From contig JAIXMG010000015.1 in the NCBI GenBank assembly GCA_025201345.1, forward strand, positions 496,001-560,000: DNA of 64,000 nucleotides, given 5' to 3'. The notes under the pieces were generated by a model, which was not told where the DNA came from, did no database searches, and was given only the letters and a program-made list of their open reading frames with translations. The first letter of the stretch is position 1. Each line of letters begins with the position of its first letter. A program made the position numbers and the translations under genes. Positions 1 through 13,130 of this stretch are shown here, piece after piece. Source of the stretch: Thamnidium elegans (taxonomy: Eukaryota > Mucoromycota > Mucoromycetes > Mucorales > Mucoraceae).

Positions 1-184
1 CTGAGTAAGCGGATATTTAATATCTGAGCTTTTTTTTTTTTTAAAAAATTTTGACAGGTTTGAGTAAATTAAAAAAAAAAGTGATTTATTGATAAATAAA
101 TAAAAAAAAAAGGAAATATATAGTGAGTATGAAGAATATGAAATAAAAAGTCTAAAGAAAATGGAGGGGGGTTTTTTTTTATGA

Positions 185-3100
185 TTATGATTGTTCTTTT
201 TTATCTTTGGCAATGGCTAGTAATTCAGCGTATTCACCAGATCGAATACACATTTGTTGGAAGATACTACCTTCTCTGATCATTAAATCGTAAGGTGCAT
301 CAAATTCTTTAACTTCACCTTGATCCAAAACCAAGATACGATCATAATCAGCAACAGTACGAATACGATGAGCAATACAAAGTAAAGAAGAGTCCTTGAA
401 TTCAGTACGAATAGTTTGTTGAATCTTATGATCGGTATCAAAATCGACAGAAGAAGTAGCTTCATCCATAATAATCAATGAGGATTTCTTAACCAATGCA
501 CGAGCCAATGCAATCAATTGACGCTGACCTTGAGACCAGTTACTTCCGTTTTCACTTACAGGAGAAGAAAGACTAATGTTCTCAACAGAAGAACCATTAG
601 AGGAACGAATACTACCATTAGAATTTTGACTATCGACTAAATGAGAACGTTTTAAGGCGGCCCAAAGCTCAACATCATCGTGTTGATCAAAAGGATCCAA
701 GTTACTACGAAGGGTACCAGAGAAAAGAACAGGATCTTGAGGAATAATAGTTAATCTGGAACGAAGTACATCGAGACCAATAGTATGAATATCAACACCA
801 TCAATTTCGATACTACCGCTGGTAGGATCCATAAATCTAAAGATGGATAAAGCCAAAGTAGATTTACCAGAACCGGTACGACCTACAATACCAACCTTCT
901 CACGAGGGTTGATCTTGAAAGAGACTTCGCGAAGTACAGGAGGGTTCTCAGGAGCATATTGCATTACTAAATCCTTTACTTCCATAGCACCATTTTGAGG
1001 CCAGTCAGCAGCGGGTTCAGTTTCAGCGATATGAGTAGCTGGTTCTTCTTCAACATCAAGATATTCATGTACACGTTCAATAGCATTCATATTCATTTCG
1101 TTAGCAGCGTACATACGTACGACCCAAAGCACATGGTGAGTGAAAGTCAAAGAGTAACTAAGAGAAAGACCAGCTAACCCGGGGTTAATCCAATCACGGC
1201 CCAAGACCAACACAAAACCAGTACAGAAACCAACAAAGGCACCCAAAACATCTACACGACAATGAAGCCAACGGTTGGTGGCCCACATCCATAAGAAAGG
1301 TCTATTATTACTATCGATCTTGTTATGATTGTCATTAATAAATCTGTATTGAGCACCAAACGCACGAATAGTAGCGACACCATTCACACTTTCATTGAAT
1401 TGAACATAGATGGGACTACGAGAGACAGAGTTTAATCGTTTAAGATCACGAGACGTTTGAAGGTAGTATGAACCAATGGCACAGAACAAAAAGGCAATAA
1501 CAACACCAGGTACAAGGAAAGCAGGTGTGACAGTAGAGACCAATAAAACAACACAGACAGTAGCAATAATAGAGTACAATAAGAAGGAGAGAGAAGGGCC
1601 AACTTCTTGATCGATGGTAGCTAAATCAGCAGAGAATCGATTGACAATACGACCTAAAGGAGTAGTATCATAGAAGCGAACCTTAGCACGAAGAATACGG
1701 TCAAGAAGCTTAGAATGAATTCTGCTGGAAGCATTTAAGGAACCAGTAAATAAAATAAAGGTACGAAGAGAAGTCATAAGTAAAGCAACACAACCAATCA
1801 AGAAGTAAACACCCAAGTAATATATAACATCAACCTCTTGTTCCTTGAATGCTTCAACAGCACGAAAAATAGGCTGAGTATAGATACTCAACAAGTTATT
1901 TTGACCCAAGATAGAATGTGCAGTATTAGATACAGAGAAGACACCGACAGCTTCAGCAGAAACATTAGTAGAAGGGTGTTTATCATCGCCGTAAGCAGCA
2001 GACCAAACCTTGATCCAATAATCTTGACCCAAGATACAAGCTTGAGCTAAACAAAACAAGAGGATAACAAAAATCCAGAATTTGTAACCACCAGAGGCAT
2101 CAATATAAGTTTTATAAACAAACCAAGAGACACCACCTTCTGCACGTTCTTCATCCTTTGTCAATTTACCACCATTAGCATCAGTGTTAGTAGATTTCTT
2201 AACCAAGTTCTTGGGTACAGTAGGAATAGGACCTTCAACAGCTGTCTCTTCAGCAGAGACAACCTTTGCTTCTTCAGCCTTGCTGAGTTCCTCACCAAGT
2301 GCGCCAGATTTCAATAAGTCCTTGGGATTACCAGCCTCAACAACCTCGCCATCCTTCATAGCAACAATATAGGCGGCACCTGAGAGACAGAGACCTACAT
2401 GATGGGTGACCAAAATAACAGTTCTGTGCTTCATCAAATCACCGGTCAAACAATGTTCATAAAGATGTTTAGCAGTATGAGCATCAACAGCACTAAGACA
2501 ATCATCCAAAATAACAGTAGTAGCTTGAGAGTAAACAGCACGAGCAATAGCAACACGTTGCTTTTGTCCACCACTTAAGGTAATGCCCTTTTCACCTACT
2601 TCAGTAGCATCACCGAATTCAAGAATATCAAGATCACGAGTTAATGCGGTCATATAAAGTACGTTCTCATAACGATCTTCATCAAAAGGTAAACCAAACA
2701 AAATGTTGTCACGGATACTACAGTTTTGAAGCCAAGCGGTTTGAGCAACATAGGCAACACCAGAGACAGCACCACCAAGAGGACTATGCTTGTTAGGAAT
2801 AGTTCTAGGTAAGATAGCTTGACCAGATAAACAGTGTGTTTCACCTAATAAACTACATAATAAAGTAGTCTTACCGGATCCCGTAGGGCCACACACAATA
2901 GATAATTTTCCAGTAGGGAAATTAAGGTTCAAGTTCTTGACTGAAGGTTTGTTATAACTATCAGTATGACTATCCCAACTAAAAGTAGCGTTATCAATAA
3001 ATCCAAGCGAAGTTTCAGTGTTGCTAGTACTTTGAACAGGAAGTTTAACTTCATCTTCATCCAAGAACTTTTCAATACGTTTAACAGAGACATTAGCTTG

Positions 3101-5196
3101 CAACAACATGGACATCAAAAGAGGGAATTCGTCAAGAGCACCACGGAAGGTATTGAATAAAGCTAAAGCAGTGAAAGCAATAGAAGCAGTTAAAGTATTG
3201 GTTTCAGTATATACGTAGAATACAGTGACCATGATCAAGATGGGGATAAAGAACCAAGCGTTCACCATCCACATAAACATCATCAAACGAGATCGAATTG
3301 CACTCAATTCGTTTTCTCTGGCCTTAATAATACGTTTCTTAAATTCACTTTCCCAAGCAAAGAACTTAACAATACGAATAGCAGATAATAATTCGTTCAT
3401 CAATTTAAGACGCTTATCGGTAGCAGCCATGACAGAAGCATGAAGCGATTCGAAGCGAGAACCAACAAAGTAAGTAACGGGTTGACACAAGACCATAACC
3501 AAAACACCCCAAAGAGCAGCATTACCCAGAAGTTTATATAAACTCCAAATACTAAGGACGATTTGAATAGGATAACTGTAGACGTAAAAGATATAGGCAA
3601 CAATTTCAGCCAACTTTTGAGCATCGACAGATAATAAATTGTTGACGTTACCCTTAGCTTCCTTTTTATCCTTTTCAGTTTCCTCTTCTACTTCGGTATT
3701 TTTAGTGGATCCACTTTCATCACGACGACGAAGAGACTTAGAGAATACTTCACCAATAACAATCGACTGAATACGAATACCGAGTGTACGACCAATATAA
3801 AGACCTTGTTGCAATAAAAGAGATTGAGCAGAGTTGGTAACAAATAAACCAAGCACGTAAAGGAAAGCAGTAGAGACGGGCTCACCATTAGAGTTTTCAA
3901 TATATTTGATAATTTTGTTTAAAAAGAAGGGAGGACCAAAGATAAGTACAGACCAACCTAAACAGTATAATGTTTGCACAAGTAATGGCCAACTATAGGT
4001 TTTAAGGAGGGTGGGAACAATACGTGTAGATGTTTTATGTTGGTTGTATTCAATAAGTGTATGCTTGGCTCTGTTGTTAGCAGGTAATTCAATTAAGTCC
4101 TTATCATCTAATGTACGCTTGTAACCTTCCTTCATCATTATGTTAACCCAACTAAACATAAATTGAGAATAAAGTGAGGCCCAATTTTCACCTGACATGA
4201 CACGACCCTATTACGCAAAAGCTTAGTATATATTTCTAGACTTTAAGGAGACTTTTTTTTTTTTATACTTACGGAATCAGTAATGACAGGTTCAGAAGGA
4301 GCCAGACGAGTTTCATTGATAACAATAATGATCAAAATAAGATCAAGTAAAGTAGCACAAGCGGCAACGTGATAACCCATTCCAGCCTTATCCAAAATAT
4401 AAAAAGATCTAACATCAACAATACAAACCAAAAAGTCGACGAGGTATAAAATGTTCAATTGATCACAAATAGTATTTGAAAGTTGATTAGATTGAGAGGA
4501 TAAGTAAACGTTGAAGATGGATAAGATCAAGGAGTATGCCTACATCATCATAAAATTATTTAGTACACGTAATCTGATAAGATTAATAATCTAACTTTAC
4601 CCAAAAGGCAACATGAGTACCATATGCTACCAGGACATCAGATTTACTAGATTCGTTTTGAGAGAAATTGTATTGATGGTTCAATACTTTTTGAATCACA
4701 CAAATAAATAAACCAAGTTGGGCAAAAGAAAATAACACTCTTGATATATTGTAAATAGTCCAACGAGAGCATTTAATTTCAATATCCATAGTAACGGTTT
4801 CATCAGAAGCTGAATCAGCCGAGGCATTGTTTATTGTTCCTGTGGCCCCGTAATAAGTATTGGAGATAGGAAGTGTGTTGGCCTTATTGATAAGAGGTGC
4901 GTAACCAGGTCTTTGAGATTTATAATATTTTACACTTGCAATGGAAATGATTGCCATCGACCATGCTAGAATAACCATCAAAAGGAAACCGTCAATTACT
5001 CTAATGGTTTTTTTTTTTTATCATTAGTACATGTATATACACCTTTTTTTTATATATAAAAAAATACTAACGTTTCCCTAAAGCATGGAACGAAATCATC
5101 ATTTATCCACGGTTGCTATAAAAAACAATAAGAATCCAATTGAAGTTTTTATCTTGAATTATTTTCACTTACGGATAAACTACAATGATTTTTCAT
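185..5196 (-). CDS. ABCC/MRP-type full-length ABC transporter with TMD0
   Basis: Membrane ATP pump of the ABCC (MRP/YCF1-like) subfamily; members export organic anions or glutathione conjugates across vacuolar or plasma membrane, and the substrate here is unknown. Exons by splice phase: 5173-5196, 5072-5115, 4601-5000, 4273-4539, 185-4207, giving 1585 aa. The first 245 residues contain DDFVPCF and hydrophobic segments typical of TMD0. NBD1 has Walker A GPTGSGKTT (about residue 690), signature LSGGQKQRVAIA and Walker B VILDDCLSAVDA. NBD2 has GRTGSGKST (about 1350), signature WSQGQRQ and IIMDEATSSVD. The Asp after Walker B of NBD1, instead of Glu, is the usual ABCC asymmetry (degenerate site 1). 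The two tiny 5' exons (24 and 44 nt) are inferred from GT/AG sites and phase, and would be missed without the family N-terminus as a guide. Confidence 0.93.
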
Positions 5197-5278
5197 TCTT
5201 TTTGTATAAACTGTATTAGTGAAGAAATAAAAAAATAAAAAAAGAATTATAAAATTTTTTATTTATTTATTTAGATCA

Positions 5279-5324
<46 letters not shown>

Positions 5325-6273
5325 GGAAAAGTGTAATTGTCCGAACAACCGCTCTTTTTGTTAAAAAAAACCAGAAAGGAAAAAACGATCAAAAGTGGCG
5401 ACAATGTTGTTTGTGTTCCTATTAATCTGGAGATGAAAATAAAGGTTTTTAGGGTTTAGTTCAAGTGGAATGTTTTACCAATCTAATAAATTACTGCTAT
5501 TTCAACAGTATGACATTAGTAAAGAATGAAAATTATTAAAACAAGAACCAATATTATATTTTGGAGATGCATTGAATCGATGTTTCTTTCTCCCTATAAG
5601 CATTGCTAGTTAAAAAAAAGGAGAGAGGAAAAAAGTACAATAAAAAGGAAAAACGTGCTGTAGTTTAAAAAGGTACACACAAATTAAGATTTTTTTGGTG
5701 AACAAACCTTTTTTTGTAGGCTCGACCACGTCTATTTATTTATTCTAGTGTTGTGTTACAAATAGGCATTTGAAATTATCGTGTTTTATGTTTTTGTTAG
5801 TCAATTGTTTGTTACTCAAGCGTCTATCATTTGATATCAATTCGCATACACACCCAAGAGAGAATCTCCCAAAAGAAAAAAAATCTAAGCCAAGTAACAC
5901 TAAAGTTGCTTTATGAATAAAAGAAAATAATAACTTTAGTGCATAAAATCTCAAACTGACCAAGCCTTAACTGTTCTTTAAAAATTAGGTGGCCTTACTG
6001 CGGTTATATCTGTCCTTTTATGGTCAATGCGTACCTTTACCAGAGAAACGACAAAAAAGTATCTGTTACAACTGTCTCTTAAAAAATGTAACGCCTTATC
6101 TAAACAGGTCAGGTTTCGTCTATTGGAGCCATTAAATTTTCACGCAACCTCTTTTAGACGTAAAAACAATTAAAAGGTAGTCCAAATACTGCGCAACCAG
6201 ATTATTTTCTTTCGAATTATTGAACAGCAGTTTTGTTTATAAATATATTATTTATTTATGAATTATATGTAGT

Positions 6274-6327
<54 letters not shown>

Positions 6328-6487
6328 AAAGAAGAAATATAATGGTAAAGTATGCAATTGAGATAAAAAAAAAAATGAAATAATAAGTTACTAAATGTTA
6401 TATTTAATTTCCTTCGAAAATGAGCACATCACATCACCCACAATCATTGATTGATTTAGGATGATTTATAATTACCAGCGGAGGCCC
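5197..6487. other. Intergenic region with two long poly-T tracts
   Basis: No supported gene. It contains pure T runs of about 43 nt (5281-5323) and 42 nt (6279-6320). It should hold the promoter of the ABC transporter (right of 5196) and the 3' end of the Thr-rich gene (left of 6488). A 72-codon minus-strand reading frame at 5745-5963 shows no recognisable protein features. Confidence 0.6.
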
Positions 6488-7071
6488 TTAAAAAGTAGTT
6501 GCGATAGAAGGTTCATTATTTGATTTTGAATCATCATCGTAAACAGTTACTGTGGAATCATCTGCAAAGACTGTTTCTATTTCTTCGAAAATAGTGACGG
6601 CTCCATCTTCTAAGGTAGAAGTAACTGTGATTGTTGATAGTTCGGTTCTTGTGGGAGTATGATCATTGTCAGTTCTTGTGACGGGGCTGATGTTTTTAAT
6701 TACAGGGATAGTTAATACTTGCGTAGAGGTAACATGGACAGGGTCACCACATATCTCGCATACTGATGCTTGTGTCTTGAAAATATCCTAATTGAATATA
6801 TATATATATATATATATATTAGATTATTTTTTTTAAAAAACTAAAAAAAGTTGATAAACTTACTGAACAGTACTGAAGCGAACCTGACGCATCGTTTGTT
6901 AATGTCTCACATACTGTGACTACTGTAGATACGCCATTGTCAGCATCTGTTACGAGAGAGCCATCAACCATACTTGGTGCGTTTGTAATCATCGATCCCA
7001 GACTATCTACTGTATTTGTAGATCCCGTATTATTTAATACGGTGGTATAAACTGAGCAAACAGTCGATAAC

Positions 7072-7105
<34 letters not shown>

Positions 7106-10100
7106 CTGTCAGTATATATTTAAACCGAATTGCACTAAAATATAAAATAGCTTACCTGTCGCCCGGTTTCCGTAGCTTGTGTCATACTAGCAGATGGAGT
7201 ACTGTTAATCTGATCACTAACAGTGGCGACAAAAGATGTTATAGAGCTATCCGTTCCGACGGTATATGTACTATACTCGAAACCCAACATGTTTCCGTTG
7301 TGCTTATTCTTATGGTTTCCGTAATAGCCTCCCTTATTGTACTGTCCTCCATATCCCTTATTGTAATGTCCATCATATCCTCCATGTTTACCATACATTC
7401 CGTGGTCGTCAAAATGTGTGTGATGTTGATGGAACATTGTAGCCGTGAGACCATCCGAGACATATCCATGATACTCTACAGTACCGTTGTTACCAACACA
7501 AGTAATTGTGGTATCGTTTTGGTTCAACAAATGATCAGCAGTTCCTATATGGATATGGTATTCAGAAGTCACTGTTTCAGTAGTACCTATTTCGACACTT
7601 GTAGTTGTTGCTGTAACTATTGAGGTAGTTGTTTCTGTATTAATTTGAGTGACATTAGCACTGATGGTAGCTGTAACAAGACGGACATCAACATCCGTTT
7701 TAATTTCAGTTGAAGTCGCAGTCGTTGTAGCCAACTCAGTTAAAGTACCAAGTTCAGTAGTGGTTAATGTGTTGTTGATAAGTGCCGTCACCAGTCTAAA
7801 GTCGACTTCCGTTCCACGTTCTGTTGCAGTGGTTGTAGCCATAACAGTCTCTGTATCTGTTTCAGTGACATTAGCGTTGATAGTGGCAGTAATCAAACGA
7901 ACATCTACATCTGTTTCTTTGGCAGTAGTAGTTTCGGTAGTGGTAGCAAGTTGAGTCAAGGTACCAACTTCAGTTGTAGTCAATGTATTATTGATAAGTG
8001 CAGTAACCAATCGAATATCAATGTCAGTTCCCTTTGCAGTAGTTGTTTCTGTTGTAGTAGCCAATTGAGTGGATGTGCCAACCTCAGTTGTGGTTAAAGT
8101 GTTATTGATAAGCGCTGTTACTAATCTGAAGTCAACTTCTGTACCTCTTTCAGTGGTTGTAGCAGTGGCAGTAGTGGTTTCGGTGTTCACTTGTGTGACA
8201 TTAGCATTGATAGTAGCAGTAACTAAGCGAACATCAATATCTGTTCCCTTGGCTGTTGTTGTTTCAGTAGTGGTGGCTAATTGAGTAAGTGTACCTCGTT
8301 CAGTGGTGGTTAACGTATTATTAATAAGAGCCGTAACTAATCTATAGTCAACCTCAGTTCCACGAGCAGTAGTTGTTGCCGTTGCTGTTGCAGTAATAGT
8401 TTCAGTATCAACTTGAGTGACATTGGCATTGACAGTAGCTGTGACCAGACGAACATCGACATCAGTTCCCTTTGCAGTGGTAGTTGCAGTGGTTGTAGCC
8501 AATTCAGTTAAAGTACCAAGTTCAGTGGTAGTTAATGTATTATTGATTAAAGCAGTAACCAATCTAAAGTCTACTTCAGTTCCACGCTCAGTAGCAGTAG
8601 TGGTAGCCATAACTGTTTCAGTATTCACTTGGGTGACATTAGCATTAATAGTAGCAGTTACAAGTCGGACATCTACATCTGTTTGTATAGCAGTAGTAAC
8701 TAATGTATTGTTGATAGTCGCTGTAACTAATCTAACATCGACATCTGTCTGTGTAGCGGTTGCAGTAGCAGTAGTTGTAGCTATAACTGTTTCTGTATCT
8801 GTTTGAGTGACATTTGCATTAATAGTAGCCGTAACCAAACGAACATCAACACCTCCTTCTTTTTCAGTTGTAGTAGCCGTTGTTGTCGCCAGTAAAGTCT
8901 CTATACTGACTTGAGTTACATTTGCATTGACGGTAGCAGTAACCAAACGGACATCCACGCCTCCTTCCTTTTCAGTTGTAGTAGCCGTTGTTGTTGCCAA
9001 TAAGGTTTCTGTGTTTACTTGGGTAACATTAGCATTAATAGTAGCAGTAACCAAACGGATATCAATGTCAGTTCCCTTAGCTGTAGTTGTCTCTGTTGTA
9101 GTGTCCAACTGAGTCATAGTACCAATTTCAGTTGTGGTCAATGTATTATTGATAAGAGCAGTAACCAATCTATAGTCAACTTCAGTCCCACGTTCAGTAG
9201 TGGTAGCAGTCGCAGTTGCAGTAGTAGTTTCAGTATTCACCTGAGTAACATTGGCATTGATAGTAGCAGTAACCATTCTATAATCTACTTCAGTTCCACG
9301 AGCAGTCGTTGTTGCAGTAGTTGTAGCCAATTCGGTGACGGTATCCAGTTTTGTTGTAGTAAATGTATTATTGATAAGAGCAGTAACCAAACGGACATCC
9401 ACACTGCCTTCCTTTTCAGTTGTAGTAGCGGTTGTCGTTGCCAATAGAGTCTCTGTGTCTACTTGGGTGACATTAGCATTGATAGTAGCAGTAACCAGTC
9501 TATAGTCAACTTCAGTTCCACGTGCAGTAGTAGTAGCCGTTGCAGTTGCGGTAGTAGTTTCAGTATTGACTTGAGTAACATTAGCATTGATAGTAGCAGT
9601 AACCATTCTATAATTAACTTCGGTTCCGCGTGCAGTAGTTGTAGCAGTTGCTGTGATAGTTTGAGTATCTACTTGGGTTACATTGGCATTGATAGTAGCA
9701 GTAACCAGACGAACATCAATGTCAGTTTCCTTAGCTGTGGTTGTCTCCGTGGTGGTAGCCAATTGGGTCATGGTACCAACTTCGGTAGTGGTCAGCGTAT
9801 TATTGATAAGAGCAGTAATAAGACGAATATCAACCTCTGGTCTTGGCATTGTAGTTGTGACAGTTGCCAATAACGTCTCTGTGTTTACTTGAGTAACATT
9901 AGCGTTGATAGTAGCTGTAACCAAACGAACATCAATGTCAGTTCCCTTTGCAGTGGTCGTTGCAGTAGTTGTAGCGAGTTCAGTTAAAGTACCATGCTCA
10001 GTCATAGTTAGTGTATTATTGATAATAGCAGTGACAAGACGAATATCTACTTCTGGTCTTGGCATTGTAGTTGTGACAGTTGCCAATAACGTCTCTGTGT

Positions 10101-11455
10101 TTACTTGAGTAACATTAGCACTGACCGTAACCAACCTAACATCCACCTCTGTTTGATAGGCAGTTGAAACTGCAGTTAGAGTAACAGTTCCTAAGCTTGT
10201 TGCGGTATCAGTTTGAGTCAATGTGTTATTGATAGTAGCGGTGGCAATACGAATATCCAATACGGAACTGGTTTGAATAAATGTAGTGATATCGGAGATA
10301 GTAGAAGTAACTGTTTCCGTTGCTGTTGGTGAATTTTTACAGCTATCTGCAGCCATAGCAGAAGGATTACCATAACATGAGCTGACAAAGGACCGGTGGG
10401 GACCAAGGTATTGAGTTAGGTCATCACATTTGAGAGGTAAATCTGTATGTAGACCGACATTTTGGAAACAATCAACTACTTCAGGTTGACCCAGCATATA
10501 GTCACACTCCATGTTACCACCGGAAGGAACTTGTACTGTTACCATGTTAACTTTGGTGGCGGTTATTGTGACGGGCGGCTGAACGGGTGCAGTTATGGTA
10601 CTGACAACATGGCTACATTCGGCATTGGCACTAAGGGAAGGTGCAGAGTTCTCACAGGCATTTGAATTGACAGAATCACATAAACAGTACGCTTCATCAT
10701 CAAGATAAATTGTTTCCATATCATTATTTTCATTATAATTCTAACGTCAGAAAATTATGTTAGTGAAAAAAAAGGGGGGAGTGGGAGGGAATAATTTTTT
10801 TTTATCGATCAACTTTTTTTTTTTTTTTTTGGTTATTCACTTACTGGATCGAAATCTAAATATACAGTAGATGTTGCGCGGAAGGTTTCAGTTTCGTTTC
10901 TACTAATAGTTGACGTAGTATAGTCTGTATAATAGAACTAGAGAATAAAGTTAATAAGAATGAAACAGCTACTAGTAAAATTCAATATATCTTTTACACT
11001 TGTAGTAGAAGTTGAGGTCTGTGTAAGTATATTTGAGACCGGAGGATCCAAACCGAGATCGACAAGGTAAGCAGCTAAAAATGGATCAGAATTAAGTTTT
11101 GCAGCAAAGAAGTAATGAATAAATTGAAACAAGTCAGCACAACTAGGTTGAGAAATTTCATTGAGACATAAGATAATTAAATCTAGATCGATGTCAGTTG
11201 GGTAAATGACAGGAGGTCCTGGCCTAATGTTTGGGGTTGTAGATTGAGCAGCTTTTAACATGCCTTCCATTTCTTGTTCTGATATAGGCGGATTAACAAA
11301 GATATCATCCAAAGAAAGTATAGATTCTGTAGAAGCTAAACTACCATTGTCTAAACTTGAACCTAATGTAATATCTGTCAATTCAATATTATCTGGTTCC
11401 TTATCTAATTTTACACTATATATATATATATAAAAAAAAAAAGGGTGTAAATGAT

Positions 11456-11488
<33 letters not shown>

Positions 11489-11581
11489 TATTATTTATTG
11501 TTCAATATATATTAACCTTTTTATAAATAAAAATACATAAAACAAAAAATAAGGGAAAACATAAATAGTGTTTAACCTCAT
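6488..11581 (-). CDS. Secreted Thr-rich repeat protein, mucin/adhesin-like
   Basis: Unknown function; predicted secreted cell-surface or wall protein. Exons by phase: 11517-11581, 10998-11415, 10845-10937, 7156-10740, 6864-7070, 6488-6787, giving 1555 aa. Exon 1 encodes a hydrophobic signal peptide beginning MRLNTIYVFPYFLFY. Residues of about 370-1230 hold about 25 repeats of 35-42 aa with core VDVRLVTATI, each followed by NANVTQ or NNTLTTT and a Thr/Ala tail. Nearly every unit therefore carries an N-X-T sequon amid Thr likely to be O-glycosylated. After the repeats comes a His/Gly/Tyr-rich stretch (about 1295-1350, e.g. GMYGKHGGYDGHYNKGY), then Cys-containing tails. No C-terminal hydrophobic GPI signal is visible. 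The start lies only 102 bp beyond the stop of the upstream lyase-like gene. A structural or adhesive role is inference from composition. Confidence 0.82.
7650..10280 (-). repeat. Tandem coding repeats (~25 units of 105-126 bp)
   Basis: In-frame degenerate tandem repeats in the Thr-rich gene. Two unit types alternate irregularly: one with ATINANVTQV and one with ALINNTLTTT. All lengths stay multiples of three, so the repeat is selected as protein. Long open frames on the other strand here (for example 8417-8806) are by-products of the repeat. Confidence 0.9.
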
Positions 11582-11683
11582 GATATTAAAATATCAGAAA
11601 TAACAAAGTGAATATAATAAAATGAAAATAAGAACGAAACTGTAAAAAGAAAAGAGAAAAGTAATTTAACTTTTTTAATTACT

Positions 11684-13067
11684 TCAGGACCAAAGAATAT
11701 TTATCGCGTTTTTCGGTCCTCCAATTTTATCCGAGTATTTACAATGGTAAGCAGTGTCAATGAATTGTCTACAACAGTTATCTTGATCATTTAAACCTTT
11801 AGATACGATTTCAATACACCTAACAGCCTGAGTGATATCTTCTTTTTGGTTTAGATCATTACCAAATGTTGTAATATATTTTGTAGCCGCATGAATCAAG
11901 TTGTTATTGTATACATCTAAACCGTTATCTTTAGCCAATTCAGCCAAAAAGAGTATTGCCTGCATATTAAAAGCTAAATAGTGTAATGGTTTAGCTCTTT
12001 TAGCTTCCAATGGTTGATTTCCAGTGACTGAATCAATTTGTTTATGTAAATCATTCTTGAAGAAGTTGATAATAATATTTGAAGCTTGTACAGATATTGG
12101 GTTTAAGAAATGATCGATGGAAGCTATTTGAACAATATACCAAGTACGTATATTGTTTTTGGCTCTTGAGGCTTCTAAAGCGACAGGACTTGTTTGTAAC
12201 CAATTGAGGTAATTAGAGAACCAAAGTTTAATAGATTGATTTAATGCACCGTAGGCATGGAATGCATCTAAAATAGGTAATACGCCCGCAATACGGGATA
12301 AGCTACATATAAACAAAAAGAAGAAATTATCATTCCTGCCGGTTAAATAAATATACATGAACAATGTCTCTTACACTCTTGAACTTATAACTCCTTCACC
12401 ACGACCGAATTGAGACTTATTTTGAGCACCTCTTACAAACTGAGCATAGTTTAAATTTGGATTCATTCTAGTAGATTCGTTCAAAAAGAACGTATCTAAT
12501 AAAGTAATGGCATGAATAGCGTAATTTTCATTGTTCAGAAAATAATATCCAAGGCATAAATATGTAAAGTTTTCTGCAAATGATTCTAATTGCAACTGAT
12601 CTTTTACGTTTGCAATATCTACCCTAATAGTGTTAAATGACAATAGAATTTAAGAAGCTCCTCTTTCCTACCTGGATTCCTTTTTCCATCTTTCCTTATA
12701 TAATTGGTCTTTTTTTCATCCTATTTTATTATTCTTAAATACACTTCTTTATATGTACAAAATACTTTAAATTGGTTTACCGGCCACCAGTATCTACGTT
12801 TTTAATTTTAATATACATGTATAAATAAACATTCTAAACAATACTTTACGGTGCATAACTAAGAAAATCACGAACGTCACCACTTGGTGCCGTATGCTCT
12901 ACTATTTTTCCGAATGTAATACTAAATGGACCACTTTTTAAGGCTTCATTAGCAAGTTTTTCCAAACAACTATAAGCGTGTCTTGTCGTTTCTGTAGGTC
13001 CTATTTCTTTTTGTATTCTTAACTTTCGCAATGAAATGTACTCTACTTCTGGTTTTCTTGGACCCAT
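11684..13067 (-). CDS. Alginate-lyase superfamily protein (PF05426-like), catalytic His position changed
   Basis: Polyuronate-lyase-like protein of 380 aa. Exons: 12850-13067, 12781-12793 (13 nt), 12672-12720, 12375-12618, 11684-12302. The family motifs appear in order only when the 13-nt micro-exon is included: SYAPYWWP, YIRKDGKRNP, ESTRMNPNLNYAQ, GRGEGVI, NNIRTWY, and the R/Y-containing KRAKPLHYLAFN. In known PL5-like lyases the third residue of the NNHGTWY motif is the catalytic His; here it is Ile, while the Arg and Tyr regions remain. Activity is therefore doubtful or altered. No signal peptide is seen before MGPRKPEVEY. Mucoromycota walls contain glucuronic-acid polymers, so a wall-related role is possible but is inference. 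An alternative is a non-catalytic uronan-binding protein. Confidence 0.85.
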
Positions 13068-13130
13068 TTTTTATTTTATTTTTATTACGAGTTAAAAAAA
13101 AGAAAAAAGTATTGTCGGGTAAATAACCAA

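Noticed and set aside
7177..10665. Many plus-strand ORFs (e.g. 8417-8806, 9019-9447) across the Thr-rich gene
   Set aside because: They mirror the in-frame repeats on the minus strand, are Val/Ser-rich by complementarity, and have no starts, introns or motifs of their own.
11582..11683. Alginate-lyase-like gene and Thr-rich gene as a single fused gene
   Set aside because: The lyase frame ends at a clear TGA (11684-11686) after conserved family sequence, and the next ATG opens a signal peptide, so two genes are better supported.
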